NCBI GenBank assembly: GCA_027484655.1
Contig: JAIXSM010000052.1
Span: forward strand, 1-64,000
DNA length: 64,000 nucleotides
Reading direction: 5' to 3'
Source of the DNA: Hyphomicrobiales bacterium
GTDB taxonomy: Bacteria; Pseudomonadota; Alphaproteobacteria; Rhizobiales; Beijerinckiaceae
Shown: positions 17,389 to 26,467 of the stretch, in pieces
How positions within the stretch are numbered: the first letter of the stretch is position 1
Layout: every line of letters starts with the position of its first letter
Notes under the pieces: model-generated
Database searches by the model: none
What the model was told of the DNA's origin: nothing
Seen by the model: the letters and a program-made list of their open reading frames with translations, nothing else
Made by a program: the position numbers and the translations under genes

Positions 17389-17429
17389 CCAGAGTGGACG
17401 ACCTGATTGCGTCAGGTCGTCCACTCTGG
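17389..17429 (+). terminator. Long perfect hairpin with T-rich 3' flank
   Basis: CCAGAGTGGACGACCTGA is followed by TTGCG and its exact complement, an 18-bp perfect stem with a 5-base loop. On the plus strand it continues into CTTCTTGTTTTT, which looks like an intrinsic terminator. However, no plus-strand gene lies upstream: the Spy-like gene begins at 17282 going the other way and the GT-C gene ends at 17486 on the minus strand. It may end a small plus-strand RNA, act as a bidirectional terminator for the GT-C transcript, or be an operator. The rest of 17283-17485 shows no gene. Confidence 0.55.
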
Positions 17430-17485
17430 CTTCTTGTTTTTCCGCATTTTCTTACGTCCAACCGGCATCCACTTGGACGGAAAAT

Positions 17486-19273
17486 CTAGGGTTGCGGCCC
17501 GGCTGGCGCGCGGACCTCGTACACGCGCAGGGGGCCGGTCTCCACGACGGGCCGGAGCCAGTCGATCGCCCCGCCAGTGCTGGTGAGCGCGGCGGCCAGC
17601 CCGTTCGGCCCGCGCTTGATGATCACCCCGAGGCTGTCGGGATCAAAGCAGAGCGCCACGTAGCGCACCCCGGCCGCCGCCGCGAGCTGCCGCGCGCGCT
17701 CCGGCTCCGCGACAAAGATGTCGAGGGTGGCGCGGATGCTCTTCGTCATGCGGTGGTAGGGGGCAGCGAGGGCGCTGTGGGGCGTGTGCGCAAGGATATG
17801 GCTGCCGAGAAACACAGGCCCGGCGACCACGCCGGGGGGCAGCGCCGCCATGTCGCGGAAGGTGGCGGGCGTGTAGCAGGCGCTCCACGGGCGCTCCGCC
17901 TGCGCCCCTCCCGCTGGCGCTGGCGTGACCAGCAACCATGTCGCCGGCGAGATCGCGAACAGCGCCGGCATTGCCCACGTGAGGCTCCGCGTCGTGCGCA
18001 GGCGCAGAAACACGAAAGCGCCGCCCCAGAGGCTGGCGATGTAGAGTTGCGACATCGCCCGGACTTCGATGGTGACGACCGCCAGCGCGACAGTGGTCGC
18101 CGCGGCCATCGTCAGCCACTTGAGGCGCGCCTCCCCGCTGGTCTGCGCGACCGCGTAGACAGTGCCCAAAGCGGCGAACACTGCAGGAGCAATCATTGGG
18201 AACGCGCTCTGGAAGTCGTCCCGCAACAACTTCGCCAGCGGCGTGGATTCATTCACCAGATCCTGCCACATCTCGCGAACAAGCGGATCGATGTCGCCGT
18301 AAGGGTTGCCGAGACAGTGGGGGTTCAGCCAGCCCGCCAGGCCGCCGGCGACGAGCGCTGCGGCTGCGCTGACTGTCAACCGCGCGCCCGCGCCGTGCAG
18401 CCGAGGAGCACAAATCCCCAGCACGACAAGCGCCGCGGCGGCGATCAGTCCAGCCGACACCAGCGCAGGCGAGATGGCGTCGCACGCCAGCCGCGCGGCG
18501 TCTCCCTGCGGGATAAACGCCAGCCCTGCGACCGGCAAGCCGGCCGCGAGCCCGGCCGCCAGCCCGAACAGCGCGGTCCTGTCGCCGCCGCGCCAGATCC
18601 AGACCGCCGGCCCCGCAGCGCAGGCGACCGCCAGCAAGCCAAGTGTCTCTACATTGATGCTAAGCGAGAGCGCCGCCCACAGCCCCACCAGCACGGAGCG
18701 CCGCGCCTGCCCGGGCTCAATCGACCGGAGAGCGGCCTCGAGAGTGAACAGGATCACCAGAAGTTGCGGCGCGTGGTGGTCGATACGTCCCCATTGGAAC
18801 TGCACGTTGCCCATGCCGGAGAGCACGACGACGGCCAGCGCCGGGACGACGCCGGCCTCTCCCATCAACGTCCGGCCAAGCCGCGCCGCCGCCCACAACA
18901 GGAGCGCGAACAGGCCGAGCGTGAACGACATTCGCGCGAGAAACTCGGCGTTTTCGGTCTCGAAGAACCACGACCAGAAGAGCAGCATCGCCGCGAGTGG
19001 AACATCCACTACCCGCGTCCAGTGGCTCTGGTGTCCGTCAGGAGGCGCAAGGCGCCGTTGGGTGAGATCGTGCCAGCCTTGCCCTGCGACGAAATCGCGG
19101 ACCTGCGCCATGCGCGCGGCGTCATCGGTGTCGATGAACGCGCCGGTGGTCCATATGGCCGCCAGCTGGGCCCAGGACATTGCGATCATGACAAGCAAGG
19201 CGACCGCGAAGGCGGCCAGCAGCGGCGGACTATCGCCGGCGGACGGGATCGTGCTTTGGGATGCGGGCTTCAT
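17486..19273 (-). CDS. GT-C-type polytopic membrane protein (putative glycosyltransferase)
   Basis: 595 residues with about a dozen hydrophobic segments over residues 15-460 and a soluble C-terminal domain of about 120 residues. After the first membrane segment comes FIDTDDAARMAQVRDFVAGQGWHDLTQ, a first-loop acidic motif of the kind used for metal and substrate binding in GT-C enzymes (DxD/DD). QWGRIDHHAPQ is a second conserved-looking loop. Such proteins transfer sugars from polyprenyl-phosphate donors at the periplasmic face. No neighbouring polysaccharide genes indicate an acceptor. It ends 57 bases from the perfect hairpin at 17389-17429. Confidence 0.7.
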   Translation of the reverse strand: MKPASQSTIPSAGDSPPLLAAFAVALLVMIAMSWAQLAAIWTTGAFIDTDDAARMAQVRDFVAGQGWHDLTQRRLAPPDGHQSHWTRVVDVPLAAMLLFWSWFFETENAEFLARMSFTLGLFALLLWAAARLGRTLMGEAGVVPALAVVVLSGMGNVQFQWGRIDHHAPQLLVILFTLEAALRSIEPGQARRSVLVGLWAALSLSINVETLGLLAVACAAGPAVWIWRGGDRTALFGLAAGLAAGLPVAGLAFIPQGDAARLACDAISPALVSAGLIAAAALVVLGICAPRLHGAGARLTVSAAAALVAGGLAGWLNPHCLGNPYGDIDPLVREMWQDLVNESTPLAKLLRDDFQSAFPMIAPAVFAALGTVYAVAQTSGEARLKWLTMAAATTVALAVVTIEVRAMSQLYIASLWGGAFVFLRLRTTRSLTWAMPALFAISPATWLLVTPAPAGGAQAERPWSACYTPATFRDMAALPPGVVAGPVFLGSHILAHTPHSALAAPYHRMTKSIRATLDIFVAEPERARQLAAAAGVRYVALCFDPDSLGVIIKRGPNGLAAALTSTGGAIDWLRPVVETGPLRVYEVRAPAGPQP

Positions 19274-19327
19274 GAGCCCATATCGCTAGAGAAAAATGGT
19301 TCCGCTCACGTTAAGCGGGCGGACCGT

Positions 19328-20137
19328 TCAATCCCCCGCTGCGCGAAGCTCCTCCGGACGCGGCATCGAAATGATGTTGTAGCCGCCGTCAACGAAATGA
19401 ATCTCGCCGGTCACGCCCGAGGAAAGATCCGAGAGAAGATACATCGAGGCACCGCCCACATCGTCGATGTCGAGGCTGCGACGCAGGGGCGAATGCTGCT
19501 TCTGGAAGTTGAACATGGCGCGCGCGTCGCCGATGCCGGCGCCCGCCAGCGTGCGGATCGGACCGGCGGAAACCCCGTTCACGCGAATACCCTGCGGACC
19601 AAGGTCGGCTGCCAGATAACGCACGCTCGCCTCCAGCGCGGCCTTCGCTACGCCCATGACGTTATAGTTGGGCATGACGCGCGTGGAGCCGCCGTAGGTC
19701 AGCGTCAGCAGCGAGCCGCCGTTTGGCATCAGACGCGCCGCGCGCTGGGCAAGCTCGGTGAAAGAGAAGGCGGAAATCACCATGGTGCGCGTGAAGTTGT
19801 CGCGTGTGGTGGCGTCCACGTAACGGCCCTTCAGCTCGTTCTTGTCGGAAAACCCGATGGCGTGCACCGCGAAGTCGAGGGCGCCCCACTGCTTTTCGAT
19901 CGCCGCGAAGACCGCGTCCACGGACTCCAGGTTCTCCACGTCGCAGGGGAGGATCAGGCTCGAGCCAAGGCTCTCTGCCAGCGGCTTCACGCGCTTGCCC
20001 AGGGCCTCGCCCTGATAGGTGAAGGCGAGTTCCGCCCCCTGCGCTGCGACAGCCTTCGCGATTCCCCAAGCGATCGAATGATCGTTGGCCACGCCCATGA
20101 TCAGGCCGCGTTTACCCTGCATCAGTCCGATCGACAT
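19328..20137 (-). CDS. fabI: Enoyl-[acyl-carrier-protein] reductase (NADH) FabI
   Basis: 269 residues from the ATG at 20137 preceded by AGGCGACAG; an upstream in-frame start at 20161 is less likely. FabI carries out the last step of each fatty acid elongation cycle in the cytoplasm. The SDR fold shows RGLIMGVANDHSIAWGIAKA (cofactor site) and the catalytic Y-x6-K as YNVMGVAK, with DIDDVGGASMYLLSDLSSGVTGEIHFVDGGYN at the end. It is the third gene after fabA and fabB on the same strand, the common alphaproteobacterial order for unsaturated fatty acid synthesis. Confidence 0.97.
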   Translation of the reverse strand: MSIGLMQGKRGLIMGVANDHSIAWGIAKAVAAQGAELAFTYQGEALGKRVKPLAESLGSSLILPCDVENLESVDAVFAAIEKQWGALDFAVHAIGFSDKNELKGRYVDATTRDNFTRTMVISAFSFTELAQRAARLMPNGGSLLTLTYGGSTRVMPNYNVMGVAKAALEASVRYLAADLGPQGIRVNGVSAGPIRTLAGAGIGDARAMFNFQKQHSPLRRSLDIDDVGGASMYLLSDLSSGVTGEIHFVDGGYNIISMPRPEELRAAGD

Positions 20138-20235
20138 TCTGTCGCCTGCTCCGAATCGCAATGGACGCTCACGGTAGCAGTGCGAGCGGCCAAGGCTGAA
20201 ATAACAAAATGTGACGATTTACGAGCAGCCTGGGC

Positions 20236-21459
20236 TCAAGCGTCCGGGTGCTTGAGAACAAGCGAGGCGTTTGTCCCGCCAAAGCCGAACGAGTTCGAAA
20301 GGATCGCCCGCAACTGCACGTTGTCGCGGCGTGCGCGGATGATGTTCATATCAGCGAAGGCCGGGTCGATCTCCTCGATGTTGGCGCTCTCGGCGATGAA
20401 GCCGCCCTGCATCATGAGCAGGGAATAGATCGCCTCCTGCACGCCCGCCGCGCCGAGCGAATGCCCCGAGAGCGATTTCGTGGCCGAAATCGGCGGGCAC
20501 TTCTCGCCTGAGCCGAAGACGTTGCGGATCGCCTCGATTTCCTTCGCGTCGCCCACGGGCGTCGAGGTCGCGTGCGGATTGATGTAGTCGATCGGCGCCT
20601 TCACGGTCGAGAGCGCCATGCGCATGCAACGCTCGGCGCCTTCGCCTGACGGCGCGACCATGTCATGGCCGTCGGACGTTGCGCCGTAGCCTGCGACTTC
20701 GGCGTAAATCGTCGCCCCGCGGGCCTTGGCGCGCTCGTACTCTTCCAGCACCAGAACGCCGGCGCCGCCGGCGATGACGAAACCGTCGCGGTTCTTGTCG
20801 TAGGCGCGGGAGGCCACCTGCGGACGGTCATTGTAGTTCGAGGACATGGCGCCCATGGCGTCGAAGAGCACGGAGAGGCTCCAGTCGAGATCCTCGCAGC
20901 CGCCCGCGAACATCACATCCTGCTTGCCGTACTGGATCAGCTCCGCAGCGTTGCCGATGCAGTGGGATGAGGTCGCGCAAGCGGAAGAGATGGAATAGTT
21001 CCAGCCCTTGATCTTGAACCAGGTGGCGAGGGTCGCGGAGGCGGTCGAGGACATGGCCTTGGGGACGGCGAACGGGCCGACGCGCTTGGGGCCTTTGGTG
21101 CGGGTGATGTCCGCCGCCTCGATCAGCGTGCGCGTCGAGGGGCCGCCCGAGCCCATGATGATCCCGGTGCGCTCATTGGAGATATCGCTCTCCTCAAGCC
21201 CCGCGTCGCGGATGGCCTGCTCCATGGCGACGTGGTTCCACGCCGTGCCGCCGCCGTGAAAGCGCATGGCCCGGCGGTCCACGACCTCCTCGGCCTTCAG
21301 CGTGGGCTCGCCCTGCACCTGGCAGCGGAAGCCAAGCTCGGCGTACTTTTCGGCGCGGGAAATGCCGGACCGGCCTTCACGCAAGGAAGCAAGCACTTCC
21401 TGCGAATTGTTTCCAATGGCGGACACGATGCCCATGCCGGTGACGACGACGCGTCTCAT
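20236..21459 (-). CDS. fabB: 3-oxoacyl-[acyl-carrier-protein] synthase I FabB
   Basis: 407 residues. FabB condenses malonyl-ACP with acyl-ACP and is needed to elongate cis-3-decenoyl-ACP to unsaturated fatty acids. The Cys-His-His triad is visible: Cys in [14 protein letters not shown], His in [11 protein letters not shown] and His in [12 protein letters not shown]. The terminal [16 protein letters not shown] is diagnostic. The start [18 protein letters not shown] is standard. It lies 35 bases downstream of fabA and 98 bases upstream of the fabI start. Confidence 0.97.
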   Translation of the reverse strand: MRRVVVTGMGIVSAIGNNSQEVLASLREGRSGISRAEKYAELGFRCQVQGEPTLKAEEVVDRRAMRFHGGGTAWNHVAMEQAIRDAGLEESDISNERTGIIMGSGGPSTRTLIEAADITRTKGPKRVGPFAVPKAMSSTASATLATWFKIKGWNYSISSACATSSHCIGNAAELIQYGKQDVMFAGGCEDLDWSLSVLFDAMGAMSSNYNDRPQVASRAYDKNRDGFVIAGGAGVLVLEEYERAKARGATIYAEVAGYGATSDGHDMVAPSGEGAERCMRMALSTVKAPIDYINPHATSTPVGDAKEIEAIRNVFGSGEKCPPISATKSLSGHSLGAAGVQEAIYSLLMMQGGFIAESANIEEIDPAFADMNIIRARRDNVQLRAILSNSFGFGGTNASLVLKHPDA

Positions 21460-21494
21460 GGATCACTCCGGAGAATAAGCGACTTCCCTGCGGC

Positions 21495-22019
21495 TCAGGC
21501 CGCGGTGGGGGCGCCGGGCTGGAACAGGCCGACCCGAAGGTCTTTCGCCTCGTAAATCTTGCGGCCGTCGGCCTCAACCCAGCCGTCGGCGATGCCAAGG
21601 ACGAGCTTACCGCGGAAGACGCGCTTCAGTTCAATACCATAGACGACCTTCCGGACGCTTGGCAGAACCTGATCGGTGAACTTGACCTCGCCCACGCCGA
21701 GCGCGCGGCCGCGCCCCGGGGCGCCCAGCCAGCCCAGATAGAAGCCCACGAGCTGCCACAGGGCGTCCACGCCGAGGCACCCGGGCATGACGGGGTCGCC
21801 CTTGAAATGGCAACCGAAGAACCAGAGGTCCGGGCGAACCTCAAGTTCGGCGCGGATGAAGCCCTTGCCGTTGGCGCCGCCGGTTTCAGATATCTCTGCG
21901 ATCCGGTCGAACATCAGCATCGGGGGGAGGGGCAACTGGGCGTTGCCGTCGCCGAACAATTCGCCGCGGCCGCATGCCAGCAGGTCTTCGTATTCGAAAC
22001 TCGAGCGTCTATCGCTCAT
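21495..22019 (-). CDS. fabA: 3-hydroxydecanoyl-[ACP] dehydratase/isomerase FabA
   Basis: 174 residues, the usual length. FabA dehydrates 3-hydroxydecanoyl-ACP and isomerises the double bond, opening the anaerobic unsaturated fatty acid route. The active-site His and Asp lie in [22 protein letters not shown], and the N-terminal block [12 protein letters not shown] is diagnostic. The ATG at 22019 gives the conserved [23 protein letters not shown] start; an upstream frame to 22121 adds no recognisable sequence. First gene of fabA-fabB-fabI. Confidence 0.97.
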   Translation of the reverse strand: MSDRRSSFEYEDLLACGRGELFGDGNAQLPLPPMLMFDRIAEISETGGANGKGFIRAELEVRPDLWFFGCHFKGDPVMPGCLGVDALWQLVGFYLGWLGAPGRGRALGVGEVKFTDQVLPSVRKVVYGIELKRVFRGKLVLGIADGWVEADGRKIYEAKDLRVGLFQPGAPTAA

Positions 22020-22140
22020 TCGTCGGGTCGCCTTCCAGAAATGTGCCGCCCGCGCCTTGGCGCGCCGAAGGCGACTTCCTAGCACAGGGCGCCGCGTCCC
22101 GAAAGCGCCGCTGCGCATCATCCACGCCCGGCCGCGCCCA

Positions 22141-22195
22141 AGCCTTCAGGGGCGAGCCTTCAGGGGCGAGCCTTCAGGGGCAAGCCTTCAGGGGA
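22141..22195. repeat. 14-bp tandem repeat, four copies
   Basis: The unit AGCCTTCAGGGGCG is repeated four times in a row with only the last copies altered (22141-22154, 22155-22168, 22169-22182, 22183-22195). It lies between the fabA 5' region and the 3' end of the SH3-domain gene and just overlaps that gene's stop codon. It may influence fabA leader transcription or simply be slippage-prone DNA. Confidence 0.9.
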
Positions 22196-22748
22196 TTCCC
22201 TCGCCGACGTAGACGCCCCAGAGCAGCTTCTGCTCGATGAAGCCGTCGTAGCCCCGCGCACTGATGCGGCACCAGACTTTGTCGCATCTGCGCACGTTGA
22301 CCACAAGTCCGGACTCAAGCTTCGCCACCGCGCCGGCGTCGGCTGCCGCCGAGGCGCGCAGGATTTGCGCCTCGGTCTTTCGCCACGGCGCCACGATCGC
22401 GGTCCGGCGTCCCGAAAGCAGGGAGTGCAGCACCCAGCCTTCCGCGCCCTCCACGTCGCGGATGCGCCGCCAGTTGTCGAATTCGGCTATGATTTCAACG
22501 GGAAGGCCCGCGCGTTGAAACACCCATGCGGTCCGGTGCTCCTTGGAGGGGCCTTCCCGCAGGTTCACACGATCTGACTTGAGGCTGACGAACCTCGGCA
22601 TTGGAAGGCCGCTCACCGGCCCGGACTGTGTGGCCTGCGCGTGCGCCTGCGTCAGAGTGAGGACGAGGCCCAGACCCAGGCCCACGCCCAGACCCAGGCC
22701 GAGTGCTGTCGGGAGGTTCAAGTGGGAGCGCCGGCGGCTCAAAAGCAT
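22188..22748 (-). CDS. SH3-domain secreted protein
   Basis: 186 residues from the ATG at 22748, which has AGGACGAG upstream; a longer frame starts at 22811. The N terminus is an unusual membrane or signal segment made of alternating Gly and Leu (LGLGLGVGLGLGLVLTL), encoded by near-tandem CCCAGG repeats. Two bacterial SH3 modules follow: SDRVNLREGPSKEHRTAWVFQRAGLPVEIIAEFDNWRRIRDVEGAEGWVL, then a second from about ASAAADAGAVAKLE to RISARGYDGFIEQKLLWGVY. Such proteins bind cell-wall peptides or act as regulators. Its stop codon lies in the 14-bp tandem repeat. Confidence 0.85.
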   Translation of the reverse strand: MLLSRRRSHLNLPTALGLGLGVGLGLGLVLTLTQAHAQATQSGPVSGLPMPRFVSLKSDRVNLREGPSKEHRTAWVFQRAGLPVEIIAEFDNWRRIRDVEGAEGWVLHSLLSGRRTAIVAPWRKTEAQILRASAAADAGAVAKLESGLVVNVRRCDKVWCRISARGYDGFIEQKLLWGVYVGEGIP

Positions 22749-22979
22749 CGATCGGCTCGTCCTGAGTTGAACGAAAGCCCCCCTCGGGGGAGCCTTGCGT
22801 CTGCCGTGCATTGTGTTTTAGGTGCCCCGTCCGTGGCCGGCGGCGGGGGCCGTCGGCGGCGAGCGCGTCTACCTTGTCGGCGCGCGGGTTAAGGCCCGGT
22901 GAACGAATGCTTGCCAGGCGCGCTGTGTTGCGAGCGGTTCTGGCGGGCAGGGCTTCGGAGCGAGGCGGGGAATCAGATT

Positions 22980-23972
22980 ATGCGCAAGAAGCCTCTTGTG
23001 ATCGTCACGCGCAAGCTTCCCGACGGAGTCGAGACGCGAATGCGCGAACTCTTCGACACGCGCCTCAACGAGACCGATGCGCCTCTGAGCCAGGCGGCTC
23101 TTGGCGAGGCCATGAAGGCCGCCGATGTGCTCGTTCCCACCGTGACGGACAGGATCGACGCGGCGCTGATCGAGCAGGCCGGGGACCAGCTCAAGCTGAT
23201 CGCCAATTTCGGCAACGGCGTCGATAACATCGACGTTGACGCCGCGCTGCGTCGCGGCATTGCGGTGACGAACACCCCGGGCGTGCTGACCGACGACACC
23301 GCCGACATGACGCTGGCGCTGATTCTCGCCGTCTCCCGCCGCATCGTCGAGGGCGCCAACACGCTGGCGGCCGGCGAGTGGACCGGCTGGTCGCCCACCT
23401 GGATGCTGGGCACCCGCATCACCGGCAAGCGTCTCGGCATCGTCGGCATGGGCCGCATCGGCCAGGCGGTCGCCCGTCGCGCCAAGGCGTTCGGCCTGTC
23501 GATCCATTATCACAATCGTCGCCGCGCCCCGACCGCGATCGAGGACGAGCTGGAGATGACCTACTGGGAGTCTCTCGACCAGATGCTCGCCCGCATGGAC
23601 ATTGTGTCCGTGAACTGCCCCCATACGCCTGCGACCTATCACCTGCTGTCGGCGCGCCGGCTCAAGCTGCTCCGGCCCAACGCCATCGTCGTCAACACGG
23701 CGCGCGGCGAGATCATCGACGAGAACGCGCTGACGCGGATGCTCGAGGCCGGTGAAATCGCCGGCGCCGGGCTCGACGTGTTCGAGCACGAGCCAGCGGT
23801 CTCGAACAAGCTGCTGCGCCTTGCCCGCGCGGGCAAGGTGACGCTGCTGCCGCATCTGGGCTCGGCGACGGCGGAGGGTCGCATGGACATGGGTGAGAAG
23901 GTGATCGTCAACATCCGCGCATTCATGGACGGGCACAGTCCGCCCGACCGGGTGCTGCCCAGTATGCTCTGA
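22980..23972 (+). CDS. D-isomer-specific 2-hydroxyacid dehydrogenase (glyoxylate/hydroxypyruvate reductase type)
   Basis: 330 residues. The fold reduces glyoxylate, hydroxypyruvate or related 2-oxo acids with NAD(P)H. The dinucleotide motif is GMGRIGQAVARRAKAFGL; the catalytic Arg is in NTARGEIIDE, the Glu in DVFEHEP, and the His in LLPHLGSAT. The early segment GNGVDNIDVDAALRRGIAVTNTPGVLTDDTADMTLAL is characteristic. The ATG at 22980 is chosen over an upstream start at 22899, which adds no conserved residues. It converges on the NUDIX gene with their stop codons adjacent. Confidence 0.93.
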   Translation: MRKKPLVIVTRKLPDGVETRMRELFDTRLNETDAPLSQAALGEAMKAADVLVPTVTDRIDAALIEQAGDQLKLIANFGNGVDNIDVDAALRRGIAVTNTPGVLTDDTADMTLALILAVSRRIVEGANTLAAGEWTGWSPTWMLGTRITGKRLGIVGMGRIGQAVARRAKAFGLSIHYHNRRRAPTAIEDELEMTYWESLDQMLARMDIVSVNCPHTPATYHLLSARRLKLLRPNAIVVNTARGEIIDENALTRMLEAGEIAGAGLDVFEHEPAVSNKLLRLARAGKVTLLPHLGSATAEGRMDMGEKVIVNIRAFMDGHSPPDRVLPSML

Positions 23973-24443
23973 TCACGCGCTGGCTGTCGCCGCTTCCGTC
24001 TGCGCGGCGAAGGCGCGGATGATGTCGCCGAGGCCGGGGTCGTCCACCATCTCGGCCGCCTGGTCCCACGCGAACCAGTGGGTCTTGCGCGCGCTTTTCT
24101 CCGGCCAGGACCGGCTCTGGTGTTTCACCTCGAGCGGAAACACTTCCACCATGCAACGCCATATGGCGCCGTTGCGTTTGCGCTTGTCGTAGTGAAAGGA
24201 GCCAGCGGGCCGGGACGCGATGTCGCCCTTCACCCCGGCTTCCTCGTAAGCTTCCCGGCTTGCGGTCTCGAAGTTCTTGCGGCCCTTCATGGGCCAGCCT
24301 TTCGGGATGATCCAGCGGCCGGTGTCGAGCGAGGAGACGAGCAGGATCTCAAGCTCCGGGCTGCGACGGAAGGGCAGGGCCGCCGCCTGGAGTCGAGCGC
24401 CGTCGGGGGCGAGAAGCTTTGCGGCGTCCTTGGCCTGTTTCAT
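23973..24443 (-). CDS. NUDIX hydrolase
   Basis: 156 residues. The NUDIX box is seen as GWPMKGRKNFETASREAYEEAGVKG (about 55-80), which keeps the G-x5-E-x7-R-E-x2-E-E-x-G pattern. The start MKQAKDAAKLLAPDG and the AALPFRRSPELEILLVSSLDTGRWIIPKG segment resemble the DIPP-like NUDIX group that cleaves diphosphoinositol polyphosphates or dinucleotide polyphosphates in other species; substrate here is unknown. Its stop codon abuts that of the hydroxyacid dehydrogenase. The 173 bases to the divergent YeiH gene hold no further gene. Confidence 0.88.
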   Translation of the reverse strand: MKQAKDAAKLLAPDGARLQAAALPFRRSPELEILLVSSLDTGRWIIPKGWPMKGRKNFETASREAYEEAGVKGDIASRPAGSFHYDKRKRNGAIWRCMVEVFPLEVKHQSRSWPEKSARKTHWFAWDQAAEMVDDPGLGDIIRAFAAQTEAATASA

Positions 24444-24616
24444 TTCACCTCAAATCACAGCCGGTGATGATGCATTGTAATGGGCCTGCGTTGCAAGGCC
24501 CCAGTTGGCGCAGCCTCCGGTTGCGGGTGTGTCCGTGATGCACCATGATTGCGGCGCAATGATCGCAAACGAAGCAAGAGGCGCCGGCCGCGCCCACACA
24601 CAGAGCACAGACCTGC

Positions 24617-25588
24617 ATGTTGAAACGATTTCCGGCCGCGCCGGGTCTGGCGCTGTGCGCCGGGATGGCGTTGATCGCCTTTGCCGCGAGCCGCCTGCAG
24701 AATTACGCGCCCCTGTCGCCTATGATGATCGCCATCGTCATCGCCCTTGGGATCGGCGCGATCTTCGGCGCCCCGTCGTGGGCGAAGGCGGGGCAGGCTT
24801 TTACGCTGCGTCGCCTTCTCAGGTTCGCCATCGTGCTGCTGGGCTTGCAGCTTACGATCAATGACGTTGGCGTGCTCGGCGTCGCGGCTGTGTGCGTCGT
24901 GCTGGGCGGATTGGCGCTCACGTTTTTCGCCACCCGCTGGGCAGGCCGCCTCCTGGGCGTCGATAAGGGTCTTTCCGAGCTGATCGCCTCCGGGACGGCC
25001 GTATGCGGCGCCTCGGCGATCATCGCCACCAACTCCGTCACGCGCGCGCCGCAAGAGGATGTGGTTTACGCCGTCGCGTGCGTCACGTTCTTTGGCACGG
25101 TGGCGATGTTCTTGCTGCCGGCGCTTTATCCGACGCTGGGTCTATCGGCGCTCGAATACGGCGTCTGGGCCGGCGGCTCTGTCCATGAGGTGGCGCAGGT
25201 GGTCGCCGCCGGGTTCCAGCCGGGACAGCAGGAAGGCGAGACAGCCATGCTGGCGAAGCTGGTGCGCGTCGCCGCCATGGCGCCGATGATCCTCTGGCTT
25301 GGCGCCTCCCGCGCCACGAGCGATGGTCCGGCTCCCCCGATTCCGTGGTTCGTCGTTGGCTTCGCGGCGATGATTCTTCTCAACAGCGTGCTCGATCCTC
25401 CACTCTGGGTGCGCCAGCAGGCGCAGGTTGTCACCGTCTTCCTGCTCACCATGTCGCTTGCGGCGCTGGGGCTGGAGACGGATCTGCGCCGCCTGCGGCT
25501 CAAGGGGCCGCGCCCCCTCGTTCTTGGCGCGCTGGCGTGGCTGTTCATCACCGGCGTGACCCTCGCGGGCCTCATGCTGATTCGTTGA
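24617..25588 (+). CDS. YeiH-family putative sulfate exporter
   Basis: 323 residues, with about nine hydrophobic segments. The family (conserved hypothetical 698) is recognised by PMMIAIVIALGIGAIFG, LRFAIVLLGLQLTINDVG, ELIASGTAVCGASAIIATNSVTRA and GVWAGGSVHEVAQVVAAG. Members are proposed to export sulfate or related anions across the inner membrane; direct evidence is limited. It is divergent from the NUDIX gene and followed by an alpha/beta hydrolase on the same strand after 97 bases. Confidence 0.9.
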   Translation: MLKRFPAAPGLALCAGMALIAFAASRLQNYAPLSPMMIAIVIALGIGAIFGAPSWAKAGQAFTLRRLLRFAIVLLGLQLTINDVGVLGVAAVCVVLGGLALTFFATRWAGRLLGVDKGLSELIASGTAVCGASAIIATNSVTRAPQEDVVYAVACVTFFGTVAMFLLPALYPTLGLSALEYGVWAGGSVHEVAQVVAAGFQPGQQEGETAMLAKLVRVAAMAPMILWLGASRATSDGPAPPIPWFVVGFAAMILLNSVLDPPLWVRQQAQVVTVFLLTMSLAALGLETDLRRLRLKGPRPLVLGALAWLFITGVTLAGLMLIR

Positions 25589-25684
25589 CCGCGAGGTCGT
25601 TGCGGCCTGCGATCCGCGGCGGGGTTTGCGCCCCCGCGGTTTGCGCGTAACGTCCCGCCGCCACAACAGGAGGGGACGAGCCCG

Positions 25685-26467
25685 ATGTACGCAACGACGC
25701 GCGATGGCGCGCGCATCTTCTATTCGCTTTCAGGCCAGACTGGTTCGCCGCGCCGCGTGGCGCTGCTGCATTCGCTCGCCATGGATCACACGTTCTGGGC
25801 GCCCATCGCCGAGCGTTTGCAGAACGAGGCGGCGGTGCTGACCGTGGATTGTCGTGGCCATGGCCGCTCGGACAAGCCGGCGGGCCCCTACACGGTCGAG
25901 CAATTCGCGGATGACCTCGCTGATCTGTTCCAGCATCTTGGCTGGGACAAGGCCGTGGTCGCCGGCGCCTCGATGGGCGGCTGCGTGTCGCTTGCATTTG
26001 CTATTCGCCATCCGCAGCGTGTGACGGGTATTGGCCTGTTCGACACCACCGCGTGCTATGGCGCCCCGGCTCCGTGGGAGGAGCGCGCGCAGAAGGCGCT
26101 TGTGGAAGGGCTCGCGAGCCTCACGGACTTTCAGCAGACCCGCTGGTTCAGCGACCGTTTCCGCGCCGAAAATCCCGGCGTTGTGAAAGCCGCGCTCGAC
26201 GTGTTTCTCGCGAACGAGTTGCCGGCCTACGCTGAAACCTGCCGCATGCTCGGCGCCTGCGACCTGCGCGACAAGCTCGGCGACATCAAGGTTCCTGCGC
26301 GCATCATTGTCGGCTCGGAGGATTACGCGACGCCGATCCCCATGGCGCAGACGATGCACGACGGCATCGCCGGCTCCACCATGGAGATTATTGAGGGCGC
26401 GCGGCATCTGTCGCCGCTGGAGATTCCCGACAAGATCGCCGACGAGCTGCGCATCCTGCTCGGGTGA
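25685..26467 (+). CDS. Alpha/beta hydrolase (3-oxoadipate enol-lactonase-like)
   Basis: 260 residues. The catalytic triad is visible: nucleophile Ser in AGASMGGCVS, Asp in VGSEDYATP and His in ARHLSPLEIP. The length and blocks (VALLHSLAMDHTFW, DCRGHGRSDKPAGPYTVEQFADDL) resemble PcaD-type enol-lactonases and other small ester hydrolases. GGAGGGG precedes the ATG at 25685. No other pca genes are near, so a general hydrolase in the adjacent catabolic island is equally possible. The 666 bases that follow contain repeats and no gene. Confidence 0.87.
   Translation: MYATTRDGARIFYSLSGQTGSPRRVALLHSLAMDHTFWAPIAERLQNEAAVLTVDCRGHGRSDKPAGPYTVEQFADDLADLFQHLGWDKAVVAGASMGGCVSLAFAIRHPQRVTGIGLFDTTACYGAPAPWEERAQKALVEGLASLTDFQQTRWFSDRFRAENPGVVKAALDVFLANELPAYAETCRMLGACDLRDKLGDIKVPARIIVGSEDYATPIPMAQTMHDGIAGSTMEIIEGARHLSPLEIPDKIADELRILLG

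Noticed and set aside
17492-20428. 978-codon open frame across the GT-C and fabI genes
   Set aside because: An antisense shadow of two well-supported minus-strand genes; Arg/Gln-rich composition with no domain.
24444-24616. Terminator or RNA gene between the NUDIX and YeiH genes
   Set aside because: Only a short GGGCCT/AAGGCCC hairpin is seen, without a T-tract; the region is best read as a divergent promoter.
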